A stretch of 64,000 bases of DNA from NCBI GenBank assembly GCA_965199245.1, contig CBDAQP010000003.1:124001-188000 (forward strand), given 5' to 3'. How positions within the stretch are numbered: the stretch's first letter is position 1; each line of letters opens with the position of its first letter. The DNA comes from Carbonatibacter sp965199245 (GTDB lineage Bacteria; Pseudomonadota; Alphaproteobacteria; Kiloniellales; Kiloniellaceae). The notes beneath the pieces are model-generated. The model had not been told where the DNA came from. It did no database searches and saw only the letters and a list, made by a program, of their open reading frames with translations. The position numbers were made by a program, and so were the translations under genes. Of this stretch, positions 1 to 8,397 are shown one piece after another.

Positions 1-62
1 TCAAGGGCCTGGAGGGCCTGATTGCGATAACACAGGACAGGAAAGCAACGAACCTTGAATGA
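1..62 (+). CDS. trpD: 3' end of a gene upstream of trpC, probably trpD (anthranilate phosphoribosyltransferase)
   Basis: Reading from base 3, an open frame runs to a TGA at 60-62 and encodes the tail KGLEGLIAITQDRKATNLE. Only about 19 residues are visible, so the identity rests mainly on position. In alphaproteobacteria trpD usually sits directly before trpC and overlaps or abuts it, and TrpD proteins often end in a short helix of this LxxLIAxT type. The frame overlaps the chosen TTG start of trpC by eight bases, which fits translational coupling. Confidence 0.5.
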   Translation, partial: KGLEGLIAITQDRKATNLE

Positions 63-855
63 TGTTCTGAACAAAATTTGCGCGGATAAACGCGACCATG
101 TGGCGGCCTGTAAAGGTCGCTGTGATCCGGCAAGGCTTGAGGCCCTGGCGCACGAACAGTCACCGCCACGCGGGTTTTATCGGGCCTTAACGGCCCAAAA
201 AAACGCAGGTCACTATGGCTTGATCGCAGAAATCAAAAAGGCCTCCCCGTCAAAGGGGCTGGTGCGCGCGGATTTTGATCCGCCCCGGCTGGCGCGTGCC
301 TATGAACGCGGGGGGGCGGCCTGTTTGTCTGTGCTGACAGATCAACCGTGGTTCCAGGGATGCGACGACGACCTCGGGGCCGCCCGCGCCGCTGTATCCC
401 TGCCCGTTCTGCGTAAGGATTTTATCCTTGACCCCTATCAGGTGACAGAGGCCCGCGCCATCGGCGCGGATTGTATTTTGCTGATTATGGCGGCCTTGGG
501 TGATACACAGGCGCGCGAGCTTGAACAACAGGCTCACGACCGGGGCATGGATGTTTTGGTCGAGGTTCACGATGCCCACGAATGCGAACGCGCCGTGACC
601 CATATGACCTCGCCATTGATCGGGGTCAACAATAGAAACCTCAAAACACTCGCGGTTGACCTGAATACGACAGAACAGCTGTCGGGGATGATTCCACCAG
701 ATCGGCTCCTGGTGGCAGAAAGCGGTCTCTCCACCCCCGCTGACCTCCGGCGCATGGCACAGAGCCGGGCCACGACCTTTCTGATTGGCGAATCACTGAT
801 GCGTCAGCACGATGTGGAACGCGCGACGATAGATCTTTTACACACCACGGCCTGA
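55..855 (+). CDS. trpC: Indole-3-glycerol phosphate synthase TrpC
   Basis: This cytoplasmic enzyme closes the ring of CdRP (1-(o-carboxyphenylamino)-1-deoxyribulose 5-phosphate) to give indole-3-glycerol phosphate in tryptophan synthesis. The 266-residue beta/alpha barrel has normal length. It shows the family motifs IAEIKKASPSKG (about residues 58-69, with the catalytic lysine), LRKDFILDPYQ, VEVHD, GVNNRNLKT and VAESGLS. The start is a TTG at 55 preceded by AGGAAAG. The N-terminus MNDVLNKICADKRDHV matches the usual TrpC start, and no better in-frame ATG is nearby. It follows a probable trpD and is followed by moaC, the order typical of alphaproteobacteria. Confidence 0.95.
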   Translation: MNDVLNKICADKRDHVAACKGRCDPARLEALAHEQSPPRGFYRALTAQKNAGHYGLIAEIKKASPSKGLVRADFDPPRLARAYERGGAACLSVLTDQPWFQGCDDDLGAARAAVSLPVLRKDFILDPYQVTEARAIGADCILLIMAALGDTQARELEQQAHDRGMDVLVEVHDAHECERAVTHMTSPLIGVNNRNLKTLAVDLNTTEQLSGMIPPDRLLVAESGLSTPADLRRMAQSRATTFLIGESLMRQHDVERATIDLLHTTA

Positions 856-876
856 CGCGTGAAAAATGGAAAGAAA

Positions 877-1362
877 ATGACAGAACAAAAACTGACCCAT
901 TTCGACCAACAGGGCCACGCCATCATGGTCGATGTGTCGGACAAGGCCGCAACCAAACGCTCGGCAACCGCCACAGGCCGCGTTTTGATGTCAGAGTCCA
1001 CCTGTGACCTGATTCGCGCCGGAGGCTTTAAAAAAGGCGACGTGCTGTCTATTGCGCGGTTGGCAGGCATTATGGGGGCAAAGCGCACCCCCGATCTTAT
1101 CCCGCTCTGTCATCCCTTGATGTTGACCTCGGTGCGCGTTGATCTTACGCTCCGGACGCGGGCTGTTGACATTACGGCGCAGTGCCGGCTCACGGGGCAG
1201 ACAGGGGTTGAGATGGAGGCTCTGACCGCCGTATCCGTTGCCGCACTGACCGTTTATGATATGTGCAAGGCCGTTGATAAAGGCATGGTCATTTCAGATA
1301 TTCGCCTGTTGGAAAAAAAGGGCGGGCGCAGTGGCCACTATCTGGCGGAACCAGGTAAGTGA
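877..1362 (+). CDS. moaC: Cyclic pyranopterin monophosphate synthase MoaC
   Basis: MoaC works with MoaA in the first step of molybdenum cofactor synthesis, converting the 3',8-cyclo-GTP intermediate to cyclic pyranopterin monophosphate. Family motifs are RSATATGRV, AKRTPDLIPLCHPL and a C-terminal GVEMEALTAVSVAALTVYDM region followed by CKAVDKGM. The chosen ATG at 877 follows GGAAAG and gives the usual 161 residues. A GTG at 859, just after the trpC stop, is a possible longer start. The stop codon TGA (1360-1362) overlaps the first bases of the inverted-repeat element that begins at 1361. Confidence 0.94.
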   Translation: MTEQKLTHFDQQGHAIMVDVSDKAATKRSATATGRVLMSESTCDLIRAGGFKKGDVLSIARLAGIMGAKRTPDLIPLCHPLMLTSVRVDLTLRTRAVDITAQCRLTGQTGVEMEALTAVSVAALTVYDMCKAVDKGMVISDIRLLEKKGGRSGHYLAEPGK

Positions 1363-1583
1363 GTGCCTCTCAAAAACCCGATCCGTCCGGAGCATCAAAC
1401 TGCTTTTTTGTGCGCGTGCAACATAACAAATCTATGTGCGTGCAACACAATAAATTTGTGCGCGTGCAACACGACAAATTTGTGCGCGTGCAACACGACC
1501 TGCGATCCTCGAATGCGTCACGCGGGTTCTCGAAAACAGCTTTCCCGCCAGCCAGCGTTGGCGAGAGGTTTTTAAAGGTACCC
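1361..1583 (-). repeat. Dispersed intergenic element, copy A (terminal inverted repeats, largest copy)
   Basis: This is one of three related elements in the window, read here on the minus strand. Its ends are GAGTGCCTCTCAAAAACCC (1361-1379) and, on the minus strand, GGGTACCTTTAAAAACCTC (1583-1565). Both resemble the end consensus GAGCACCTCTAAAAACCTC. Shared core pieces with the other copies are TTTTCGAGAACC, GAGGATCGCAGGTCGT and a distal GTTTGATGCTCCGGACG. It fills the whole moaC-moeA gap. One end overlaps the moaC stop. The other lies three bases before the moeA ATG and contributes AAAGG at 1574-1578, the only Shine-Dalgarno-like sequence there. No direct target duplication is obvious. Confidence 0.75.
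1410..1500 (+). repeat. Tandem repeat of about 24 bp (four units) inside element copy A
   Basis: Four successive units begin at 1410, 1436, 1458 and 1482. Each starts GTGCG and contains GTGCAACA followed by an AT-rich tail such as CAAATTT. Unit lengths are about 26, 22 and 24 bases, and the last unit is partial. The array lies where copy C has a single unrelated-looking spacer and copy B has almost none, so it appears to be a local expansion. Several frames stay open through it, which produces spurious small ORFs with CACN-type repeats. Confidence 0.8.
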
Positions 1584-1585
1584 GG

Positions 1586-2785
1586 ATGAATATGATTTCC
1601 CAGGAAACGGCCTTTGACATTATTTGCCGCGAACTGTCTGCGGTGGGGACGGAAACCCTGCCCCTCGATGCGGCCCCCGGTCGCGTTTTGGCCCGCGATG
1701 TCATCGCCCGCCTGACCCATCCCGCACGCGCCGTTTCTGCCATGGATGGCTATGCGGTCAATAGCCGGTCTCTGGACACAATACCGGTTGACCTCGCCCT
1801 TGTTGATCTGGCACAGGCAGGCGGCCCCCTGCCCGCGCCCCTCCCCCCTGGAACAGCCTGTCGCATCTTTACAGGCGCACCCCTGCCTGATGGGGCCGAC
1901 ACCATTGTTATTCAGGAAAATACAGAACAGCTCTCCGCGCAGAAGGTGCGCGTAAACCAGGGTGAAAAACCGGGACGTTTTGTCCGCCCCGCCGGATTGG
2001 ATTTTTCGGCAGGCGACGTGGGCCTGTGCGCCGGACGGCGTTTGAATGAGCGCGACATCGCCCTTGCGGCATCCATGGGGCAGAATTGGCTCTGTGTCTA
2101 TCAACAACCGCGCATCGGTGTTCTGGCCACAGGGGATGAAATTGTTTTACCCGGCGATCCCCTGGGCGAAAACCAGATTATCAGCAGTAATAGCGTGGCC
2201 CTCAGTGCCTTTATCAAACGCCAAAATGCGACACCGGTTTTTTTAGGTCTTGCCCGCGATGACGACGCTGATCTCAGGGACAAAATGCGCCATCATCACC
2301 TTGATCTGATGGTGACAACCGGCGGGGCCTCGGTAGGTGATTTTGATCTGGTGCGCCGTCTGCTGTCCCGGGACACAGAGGTTTTTTTCAATAAACTCGC
2401 CGTGCGCCCGGGAAAGCCCGTGATCTTTGCCCGTCATGGTGGCCTGCCCGTCCTCGCCCTGCCCGGCAATCCGGTTTCTGCGATTGTGGGGGCCTATACC
2501 CTGCTTGATCTGGCGATGCAGTGCCTGTGTGGTGTGGCGCAACCCGCGTTGCCTTTTGAGCAGGCGCGTCTGGCTTGTGATCTGCCGGAAAATGATACGC
2601 GGATGGAGTATATGCGTGCCACCCTGTCAGAACGCGACGGCAGTTTGTGGATTACACCCTTTGCCAAACAAGACAGCGGAATGCTGTCCACACTGCAAAA
2701 AGCAACGGCGTTGCTGATCCGCCCGGCCCACGCAGACAAAATGTGCGAAGGCTCTTTGGTTCAGATGCTACGCCTCGGTCGCTAA
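1586..2785 (+). CDS. moeA: Molybdopterin molybdenumtransferase MoeA
   Basis: MoeA inserts molybdate into adenylylated molybdopterin, releasing AMP, to form the active cofactor. The 399-residue protein has the MoeA layout. An N-terminal region contains MDGYAVNS (about 53-60). A domain with TGAPLPDGADTIV follows, then the MoCF-biosynthesis domain with GVLATGDEIV, TTGGASVGDFDLV and LPGNPVSAIVG. The C-terminal beta domain comes last. The ATG at 1586 (a second Met is two codons on) lies directly after repeat element A, so the ribosome binding site is poor or borrowed from the element. In many alphaproteobacteria lexA follows moeA. Here a SnoaL-like gene does. Confidence 0.93.
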   Translation: MNMISQETAFDIICRELSAVGTETLPLDAAPGRVLARDVIARLTHPARAVSAMDGYAVNSRSLDTIPVDLALVDLAQAGGPLPAPLPPGTACRIFTGAPLPDGADTIVIQENTEQLSAQKVRVNQGEKPGRFVRPAGLDFSAGDVGLCAGRRLNERDIALAASMGQNWLCVYQQPRIGVLATGDEIVLPGDPLGENQIISSNSVALSAFIKRQNATPVFLGLARDDDADLRDKMRHHHLDLMVTTGGASVGDFDLVRRLLSRDTEVFFNKLAVRPGKPVIFARHGGLPVLALPGNPVSAIVGAYTLLDLAMQCLCGVAQPALPFEQARLACDLPENDTRMEYMRATLSERDGSLWITPFAKQDSGMLSTLQKATALLIRPAHADKMCEGSLVQMLRLGR

Positions 2786-2813
2786 AGCCATTCAAAAAAA
2801 CAGCGAGGTCACA

Positions 2814-3218
2814 ATGTCCACAGATAACAAACAACTTATCCAGTCCTACTATGATTCATTCCACAGCCAAAACATCGAAGCATTCCTGTCCCTGTTGAGT
2901 GATGATGTCATTCACGACATCAATCAGGGCGACCGCCAAATCGGCAAGGGGGCCTTTCGCGCATTTTTGGAACAGATGAACCGCTGTTACCGCGAACGCC
3001 TGACTCATTTGGTTATTATGACCTCCGGCCCCCGCGCCGCCGCAGAATTTATGGTCGAGGGAACCTACCTGACCACAGACCCCGGACTGCCAGAGGCAAA
3101 GGGACAAAGCTACCGCCTGCCAGCCGGAGCCTTTTTTGAAATAGAAGCAGGGAAGATCACCCGAATCAGCAACTATTATAACCTTGCCGACTGGATCGCG
3201 CAGGTCTCCGAATCATAA
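2814..3218 (+). CDS. SnoaL-like / ketosteroid isomerase-related protein
   Basis: A 134-residue protein of the NTF2-like alpha+beta fold. It begins with a helix followed by YYDSFHSQNIEAFLSLLSDD and ends with the sheet-rich AFFEIEAGKITRISNYYN, a pattern typical of SnoaL-like and ketosteroid isomerase-related proteins. The reaction is unknown, since this fold supports many small-molecule activities. Its TAA stop overlaps the ATG of the following GNAT gene by one base, and the nitrilase-superfamily gene overlaps next. The three therefore look like one translational unit. From memory, this triplet recurs in other proteobacteria. GAGG six bases before the ATG supports the start. Confidence 0.7.
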   Translation: MSTDNKQLIQSYYDSFHSQNIEAFLSLLSDDVIHDINQGDRQIGKGAFRAFLEQMNRCYRERLTHLVIMTSGPRAAAEFMVEGTYLTTDPGLPEAKGQSYRLPAGAFFEIEAGKITRISNYYNLADWIAQVSES

Positions 3219-3844
3219 TGACGACACAGGAACCACAACACACCGCACCCATAAGCGGACTGGACTTCACCAGCCTCACAGGGAATGACCTGCGGGATTG
3301 CCTGCCGGATCTGGCGCGGCTTCGCATGAAAATTTTTCGTGACTTTCCTTATCTTTACGAAGGAAATTTAACCTACGAAGAAAACTATCTTCGCCGCTAT
3401 GCAGAGGCCCCGGATGCAGTGATTATCTTTGCCTGTAAGGGGTCGCGTGTTGTGGGGGCGTCAACGGCTATTCCCCTTGAATATGAAGACGCGGCATTTC
3501 AACAGCCCCTTGAGGCACAGGGGTTTGATCCGCGCGATGTTTTTTATTTTGGTGAATCTGTTCTCGAACCCGCCTGGCGCGGGCGCGGGGCAGGTGTGGC
3601 CTTTTTCCGGTATCGCGAATCTCATGCCAGAGCATTGAAACGATTTAAACTGGCGGCCTTTTGCGCTGTCATTCGCCCGGATGACCACCCGATGCAGCCC
3701 CCGCATTACCGTCCCTTGAATCATTTTTGGGCCAACCGTGGCTTTCGAGAATGCGACGGGGCCATTGCGCGTTATTCCTGGCAGGATCGGGGGGAAACAG
3801 TGGAAAGTGAAAAGCGGCTTCAATTTTGGGTGAAACGCCTATGA
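3218..3844 (+). CDS. GNAT-family N-acetyltransferase
   Basis: A 208-residue protein with a GNAT-like fold. The region VVGASTAIPLEYED forms the central strands, and ESVLEPAWRGRGAGVAFF carries the RGxGxG-type pyrophosphate loop that binds acetyl-CoA. The FFxxRE stretch then begins the next helix. The acyl acceptor cannot be read from sequence. It starts with an ATG that overlaps the TAA of the SnoaL-like gene, and its TGA overlaps the ATG of the nitrilase gene as ATGA (3841-3844). All three products probably act in one pathway, perhaps modification of an amine followed by hydrolysis of an amide or nitrile. That link is inference. Confidence 0.75.
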   Translation: MTTQEPQHTAPISGLDFTSLTGNDLRDCLPDLARLRMKIFRDFPYLYEGNLTYEENYLRRYAEAPDAVIIFACKGSRVVGASTAIPLEYEDAAFQQPLEAQGFDPRDVFYFGESVLEPAWRGRGAGVAFFRYRESHARALKRFKLAAFCAVIRPDDHPMQPPHYRPLNHFWANRGFRECDGAIARYSWQDRGETVESEKRLQFWVKRL

Positions 3845-4731
3845 CGGTTAGGCTGGCAGTGGCGCAGTACCCCGTCCTTGAACACGTAACCCTGACAGCG
3901 TGGGGAAAATTTGTCACAGATCAGGTCGGCGAGGCTGCAGAAAACGGTGCAGAGTTTCTGCTGTTCCCCGAATATGGGGCGATGGATATGGTGGCCTTGC
4001 TTGAAACAGATATCCGGCGCAGTTTATCGCGCCAAATTGTCGCTCTTCAGGATTTACTCCCCGATTTTTTGCGTCTTTTTACCCGCTTGTCTGCGCAGAG
4101 GGGACTATGGATTGTCGCGCCGTCTTTCCCCGTTCGCGTTGGTGCAGGCTATCGCAACCGTGCCTATGTTTTTGGGCCAGAGGGACAACAGGACTACCAG
4201 GAAAAGCTCATCATGACCCGCTTTGAGCGCGAAGTCTGGATGATAGAGGCTGGAACAGAGCCAAAGGTCTTTCACAGCAATTTCGGCATCTTTGGCATCA
4301 ATATCTGTTACGATGTTGAATTCCCACTGATTTCCAGATCACAGGCCCGATCCGGGGCCAAGCTGATCCTCGCGCCCAGTTGCACAGATACCGTTGCGGG
4401 CTATTATCGTGTGCGCGTGGGGGCGCAGGCGCGCGCCCTTGAAAATCAATGTTTTGTCGCCCAGTCCCCGACCGTTGGTCTGGCCCCCTGGACACCGGCG
4501 GTGGATGAAAACCACGGAGCGGCGGCTGTCTTTTGCCCCCCTGATCGCGGTTTTCCCGATAATGGTGTGCTGTCCATCGGTGATATGAACAGCCCCGGTT
4601 GGGTCTATGCCACGCTTGACCTCGACAAAATCACCCGCACCCGCGCACAGGGGCAGGTACTCAATCACCGCGATTGGCCAGAACAACAGGCCCTCGCCCC
4701 CGCGCGGGCGGTGAAACTGACACCCCTATAG
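3841..4731 (+). CDS. Carbon-nitrogen hydrolase (nitrilase superfamily)
   Basis: A 296-residue nitrilase-superfamily hydrolase with the Glu-Lys-Cys triad visible as E44 (FPEYGA), K122 (EKLIMTRFE) and C156 (NICYDVEFP). These enzymes cleave amide or nitrile carbon-nitrogen bonds, and the substrate is not predictable here. The ATG at 3841 is chosen because it forms an ATGA overlap with the preceding GNAT stop and gives the standard N-terminus VRLAVAQYPV. A TTG at 3826 is an unlikely extension. The gene converges on valS, and the two stop codons overlap by six bases. Confidence 0.85.
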   Translation: MTVRLAVAQYPVLEHVTLTAWGKFVTDQVGEAAENGAEFLLFPEYGAMDMVALLETDIRRSLSRQIVALQDLLPDFLRLFTRLSAQRGLWIVAPSFPVRVGAGYRNRAYVFGPEGQQDYQEKLIMTRFEREVWMIEAGTEPKVFHSNFGIFGINICYDVEFPLISRSQARSGAKLILAPSCTDTVAGYYRVRVGAQARALENQCFVAQSPTVGLAPWTPAVDENHGAAAVFCPPDRGFPDNGVLSIGDMNSPGWVYATLDLDKITRTRAQGQVLNHRDWPEQQALAPARAVKLTPL

Positions 4732-7389
4732 ATCAGCAAGTCGTGCGAGGGCTTCTGTGAGGCGGGCCTGTGTTGTTTCAAGGTCCGCCTTGCGCGTTTT
4801 TTGTTCCTGTACAACCTGCGCGGGCGCGCGGGCGACAAAATTTTGATTTTCAAGTTTTTTATCTATTTTTTCAATTTCCTGACGATTTTTTTCAATGTCC
4901 TTGCCCAACCGCGCCCTTTCTTGTTCCACATCAATCAAATCACCAAGCGGCAGAACAAAAACACTGTCCTCAATCACAATTTGAAGGGTGCCCTTGGGCA
5001 GGTCGCCTGATCGTTCCTCGAGTTGAGATAATCGCGCCAAACGACAGATCAGATCACTGTTGTCATGTAAACGACGGCGGCTTTCATCATTACCGCGACC
5101 GAGGTAGAGCGGAGCCTTCACAGCCGGCGGGGCCTTCATTTCTGCACGCACAGCGCGCACCTCGGAAATCAGGCGAATGACCCAGTCCATATCCGCATCA
5201 GCACGCGGGTCAATATGTTCCGTCGTCATCCGGGGCCAGGCAGAGGACACCAATAATCCGGCGTCCTCTCCACCAAAATTTGCCCAGAGTTCTTCGGTGA
5301 TATAGGGCATAAAAGGGTGGAGCAGGTGGAGAATTTGAACCAGAACCCATGCCATGACCTGGCGTGTCTCTGCGACGGCCTGTGCGTCTTCGCTGCCCAG
5401 GATCGGTTTGGTAAATTCCACATACCAATCACAAAAATCATTCCAGACAAAACGATAAAGGCCGTTGGCGGCATCGTTAAACCGATAACTTTCCAGTGAT
5501 TTTTCCAACTCCTGCGTGGTTTTTGCCACCTTGCCCACAATCCACTTATTAACCTGTAAACGACAAGACAGGGGATCAAACGCCGGATCAAAGGTCGCGT
5601 TGCCCATTTCGCAATAACGCGCGGCGTTCCACAGCTTCGTTCCGAAATTCCGGTATCCTTCGACACGCGATGTCGCCAATCGAATATCGCGACCCTGGGC
5701 CGCCATAGCCGCCAGGGTAAAGCGCAAGGCATCACAACCGTATTTTTCGATCAAATTCAGCGGGTCAATCACATTGCCTTTGGACTTTGACATTTTTTGC
5801 CCCTGCTCATCGCGCACAAGGGCATGGATATAAACCGTGCGAAAGGGAACCTCTTTCATAAAATAGAGGCCCATCATCATCATCCGGGCGACCCAGAAAA
5901 AGATAATGTCAAACCCTGTCACCAGTACATCACCGGGATAATAGCGGCCCAGCTCGGGAATAGAATCACCCGGCCCACGCCAGCCAAGGGTTGAAAAAGG
6001 CCAAAGCGCAGAAGAAAACCAGGTATCCAAAACATCCGGATCACGGGTTAGGGTGACATTATCCCGCCCGTAATGAGACCCCGCAGCTGCCTGTGCGGCC
6101 TGTTCGCTGTCTTCGACAAAAACGGTTCCATCAGGGCCGTACCACGCCGGAATGCGATGCCCCCACCAGAGCTGTCGCGACACGCACCAGGGCTGAATAT
6201 TACGCATCCAGTCATAATAGGTATTTTCCCACTGTTTCGGGACGAAAGCCGTCTGTTCGTTTTCAACGGCTTCAAGTGCGGGTTTCGCCAATGTCGCGGC
6301 ATCTACATACCACTGGTCTGTCAACCACGGCTCGACCGGGACACCGGAACGATCCCCATGCGGGACAACATGGGGGTGGTCGTCAATTTTGTCCACTAAT
6401 CCCAGCTTGTCGAGTTCGGCGATGATTTTTTCCCGGGCCGCGAAACGATCCAGCCCCTGATAGTCAGGCGGGCCATTTTCATTGATTCGCGCAAATTGGT
6501 CAAAGACATTGATGACCTCTAACCCCGTGCGCCGCCCGACCTCAAAGTCATTAAAGTCATGCGCGGGAGTCAGCTTGACCGCACCTGAACCTGTTTCGGG
6601 GTCGGCGTGGCTATCCGCAACGATGGGAATCAAACGATTGACCAGGGGCAAGCGTACCTTTTGCCCGACAAGTGCGCGATAGCGGTCATCATCGGGATGA
6701 ACAGCAACCCCCGTATCACCCAACATCGTTTCCGGACGTGTGGTCGCCACGACGATAAAATGCCCCTCCTGCCCCTCCACAGGGTAGCGCAGATGCCATA
6801 GCTTGCCGTTGACTTCGCGTTGTTGCACCTCAAGATCCGAAATGGCCGTGAGCAACTCTGGATCCCAATTCACCAGCCGTTTGTCCCGATAGATCAAGCC
6901 ATCTTTGTAAAGGCGCACGAAGACCGAACGCACCGCATCCGACAAGCCTTCGTCCATTGTAAAGCGTTCACGCGACCAATCGGCCGAGGCCCCTAAACAA
7001 CGTAACTGTTCAACAATCTGACCGCCAGAGTCAGCTTTCCATGCCCAGACAGCATCCAGAAATTTGTCGCGCCCAAGGTCGCGGCGCGTCAGACCCTTTT
7101 CCGCCAGCTGTCGTTCCACAACCATCTGTGTCGCAATGCCCGCGTGGTCTGTCCCCGGTTGCCAGAGCGTATCAAACCCCTTCATCCGTTTGAACCGGAT
7201 AAGAATATCCTGAAGCGTAAAGGTCAGCGCATGACCCATGTGCAAACGCCCCGTCACGTTGGGTGGGGGCATCATGATACTATAGGGCGGCGCAGAAGAT
7301 TCAGGGTGCGCCGCAAGGGCACCCGAATTTTCCCACTGTGCATAGTGACGGGATTCGATGTCAGAAGGGGTCAGATTTTTGTCCAGCAT
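4726..7389 (-). CDS. valS: Valine--tRNA ligase ValS
   Basis: A class I aminoacyl-tRNA synthetase that charges tRNA-Val. At 887 residues it has normal length. The HIGH signature appears as HMGH within PNVTGRLHMGHALT near residue 50, and the KMSKS loop as KMSKSKGNVIDP near residue 530. The editing domain contains TTRPETMLGDTGVAVHP. The C-terminus is the usual coiled-coil tRNA arm with repeated Glu/Lys/Arg. It is the last gene of the pcm-like, tolC, popZ, valS series on the minus strand. It ends convergently against the nitrilase-superfamily gene. Confidence 0.97.
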   Translation of the reverse strand: MLDKNLTPSDIESRHYAQWENSGALAAHPESSAPPYSIMMPPPNVTGRLHMGHALTFTLQDILIRFKRMKGFDTLWQPGTDHAGIATQMVVERQLAEKGLTRRDLGRDKFLDAVWAWKADSGGQIVEQLRCLGASADWSRERFTMDEGLSDAVRSVFVRLYKDGLIYRDKRLVNWDPELLTAISDLEVQQREVNGKLWHLRYPVEGQEGHFIVVATTRPETMLGDTGVAVHPDDDRYRALVGQKVRLPLVNRLIPIVADSHADPETGSGAVKLTPAHDFNDFEVGRRTGLEVINVFDQFARINENGPPDYQGLDRFAAREKIIAELDKLGLVDKIDDHPHVVPHGDRSGVPVEPWLTDQWYVDAATLAKPALEAVENEQTAFVPKQWENTYYDWMRNIQPWCVSRQLWWGHRIPAWYGPDGTVFVEDSEQAAQAAAGSHYGRDNVTLTRDPDVLDTWFSSALWPFSTLGWRGPGDSIPELGRYYPGDVLVTGFDIIFFWVARMMMMGLYFMKEVPFRTVYIHALVRDEQGQKMSKSKGNVIDPLNLIEKYGCDALRFTLAAMAAQGRDIRLATSRVEGYRNFGTKLWNAARYCEMGNATFDPAFDPLSCRLQVNKWIVGKVAKTTQELEKSLESYRFNDAANGLYRFVWNDFCDWYVEFTKPILGSEDAQAVAETRQVMAWVLVQILHLLHPFMPYITEELWANFGGEDAGLLVSSAWPRMTTEHIDPRADADMDWVIRLISEVRAVRAEMKAPPAVKAPLYLGRGNDESRRRLHDNSDLICRLARLSQLEERSGDLPKGTLQIVIEDSVFVLPLGDLIDVEQERARLGKDIEKNRQEIEKIDKKLENQNFVARAPAQVVQEQKTRKADLETTQARLTEALARLADL

Positions 7390-7452
7390 GGTTCATTCCG
7401 GCGTGATAAAAGGGGCAAGCCTCAAGAGGCTCTCCCCCGGATGTGGTGATGA

Positions 7453-8304
7453 TTAAAGGTCTTCGGCGCGGCGCACCATTTTACGAATTTCTTCGCGCAC
7501 GATTCGCTCAACCATCGGCCCCAGGCGGGCATCAAGCCACATTTTCAATTCGGGAACCAGTGCTTCGCGTACGAGGTCTTCGATTGTTTTTCCATTCCCC
7601 AACGCAAGGGCGCGTTGCGCCACAGCAGCGCGGGCAATTTCCGACAGCGCAGACGCCGTTTTCTGCTGTGTCACATCCGCCAGCAAGCTGGGTTGTTCTG
7701 TGCCCGCCAGAATAAAATCATCATCACCGCGTTCAAGATCAAAATCGTCATCAGGTGCTGTGTCCCGGGGTTCAAGGTCTTCGGGGGTTAAATTCCGGGG
7801 AATGGCATCTTCATCCTGTTCTGCTGTTTCCGCCGCCATCGCATCGCTTAGCGCGTCAAAGGGATCCATTTCGTCGGTCGAATCACCGTCTGCCCCGCTT
7901 AATTCGTCTTCCTCCGGGCTATTGTCTTCGTCGGTCTGCGTTTCCTCTGCGGATGGTGCATCGCCGAGTGAGTCAAATATGTCATCTTCTGCACTCGCAT
8001 CTGTGACAGTCTCCACAACGACGGCATCCTCTGATGGCGACTCCACACTTTCATCCAGTGACTGATCAACCTGCTCTGTCAGTTCCAAAACGTCATCATC
8101 AGCAGAGGTTTCCGGCACAACCTGCTCGGTCAATTCGAGAATATCTTCTTCGCCAACAGCTTGCGTGTTTGCCATAGTGTCCTCCCCGGGGAGTCCATCC
8201 ACCCCGTCTTCAGCTCCCTGGTGCTGTTTAAGAACCATACGGCGGATGGAAGCCATAATCTGGTTCATTTCGACCTTGCGCAGGACTGTTTCTTTCTCAC
8301 TCAT
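7453..8304 (-). CDS. popZ: Polar organizing protein PopZ (DUF2497)
   Basis: PopZ self-assembles into a network at the cell pole that anchors the chromosome origin region and recruits cell-cycle regulators in alphaproteobacteria. The 283-residue product has the three expected parts. A short N-terminal helix carries MNQIMASIRRMV. A long acidic low-complexity linker (about residues 30-200, rich in D, E, S and T) contains a repeated LELTEQV motif. A conserved C-terminal oligomerisation region of helices carries TIEDLVREALVPELKMWLD and VREEIRKMV. The ATG at 8304 is preferred over a TTG two codons upstream. The position between tolC and valS is a conserved neighbourhood. Confidence 0.88.
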   Translation of the reverse strand: MSEKETVLRKVEMNQIMASIRRMVLKQHQGAEDGVDGLPGEDTMANTQAVGEEDILELTEQVVPETSADDDVLELTEQVDQSLDESVESPSEDAVVVETVTDASAEDDIFDSLGDAPSAEETQTDEDNSPEEDELSGADGDSTDEMDPFDALSDAMAAETAEQDEDAIPRNLTPEDLEPRDTAPDDDFDLERGDDDFILAGTEQPSLLADVTQQKTASALSEIARAAVAQRALALGNGKTIEDLVREALVPELKMWLDARLGPMVERIVREEIRKMVRRAEDL

Positions 8305-8397
8305 ACCCAAAGAACCCTAAAGCAAATGACGACGTTCTATCCTACACCAACAAATAATTTTAAGCAAAAACGCCCCCGATACCCCCTCTACAGGCAT

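Noticed and set aside
1359..2107. Open frames through the tandem array (plus strand 1359-1589, 1363-1575 and minus strand 1370-2107) with repeated CACN or CCTR-type peptides.
   Set aside because: They result from the 24-bp repeats and overlap moeA in a wrong frame. No ribosome binding site or homology supports them, so the DNA element is the better explanation.
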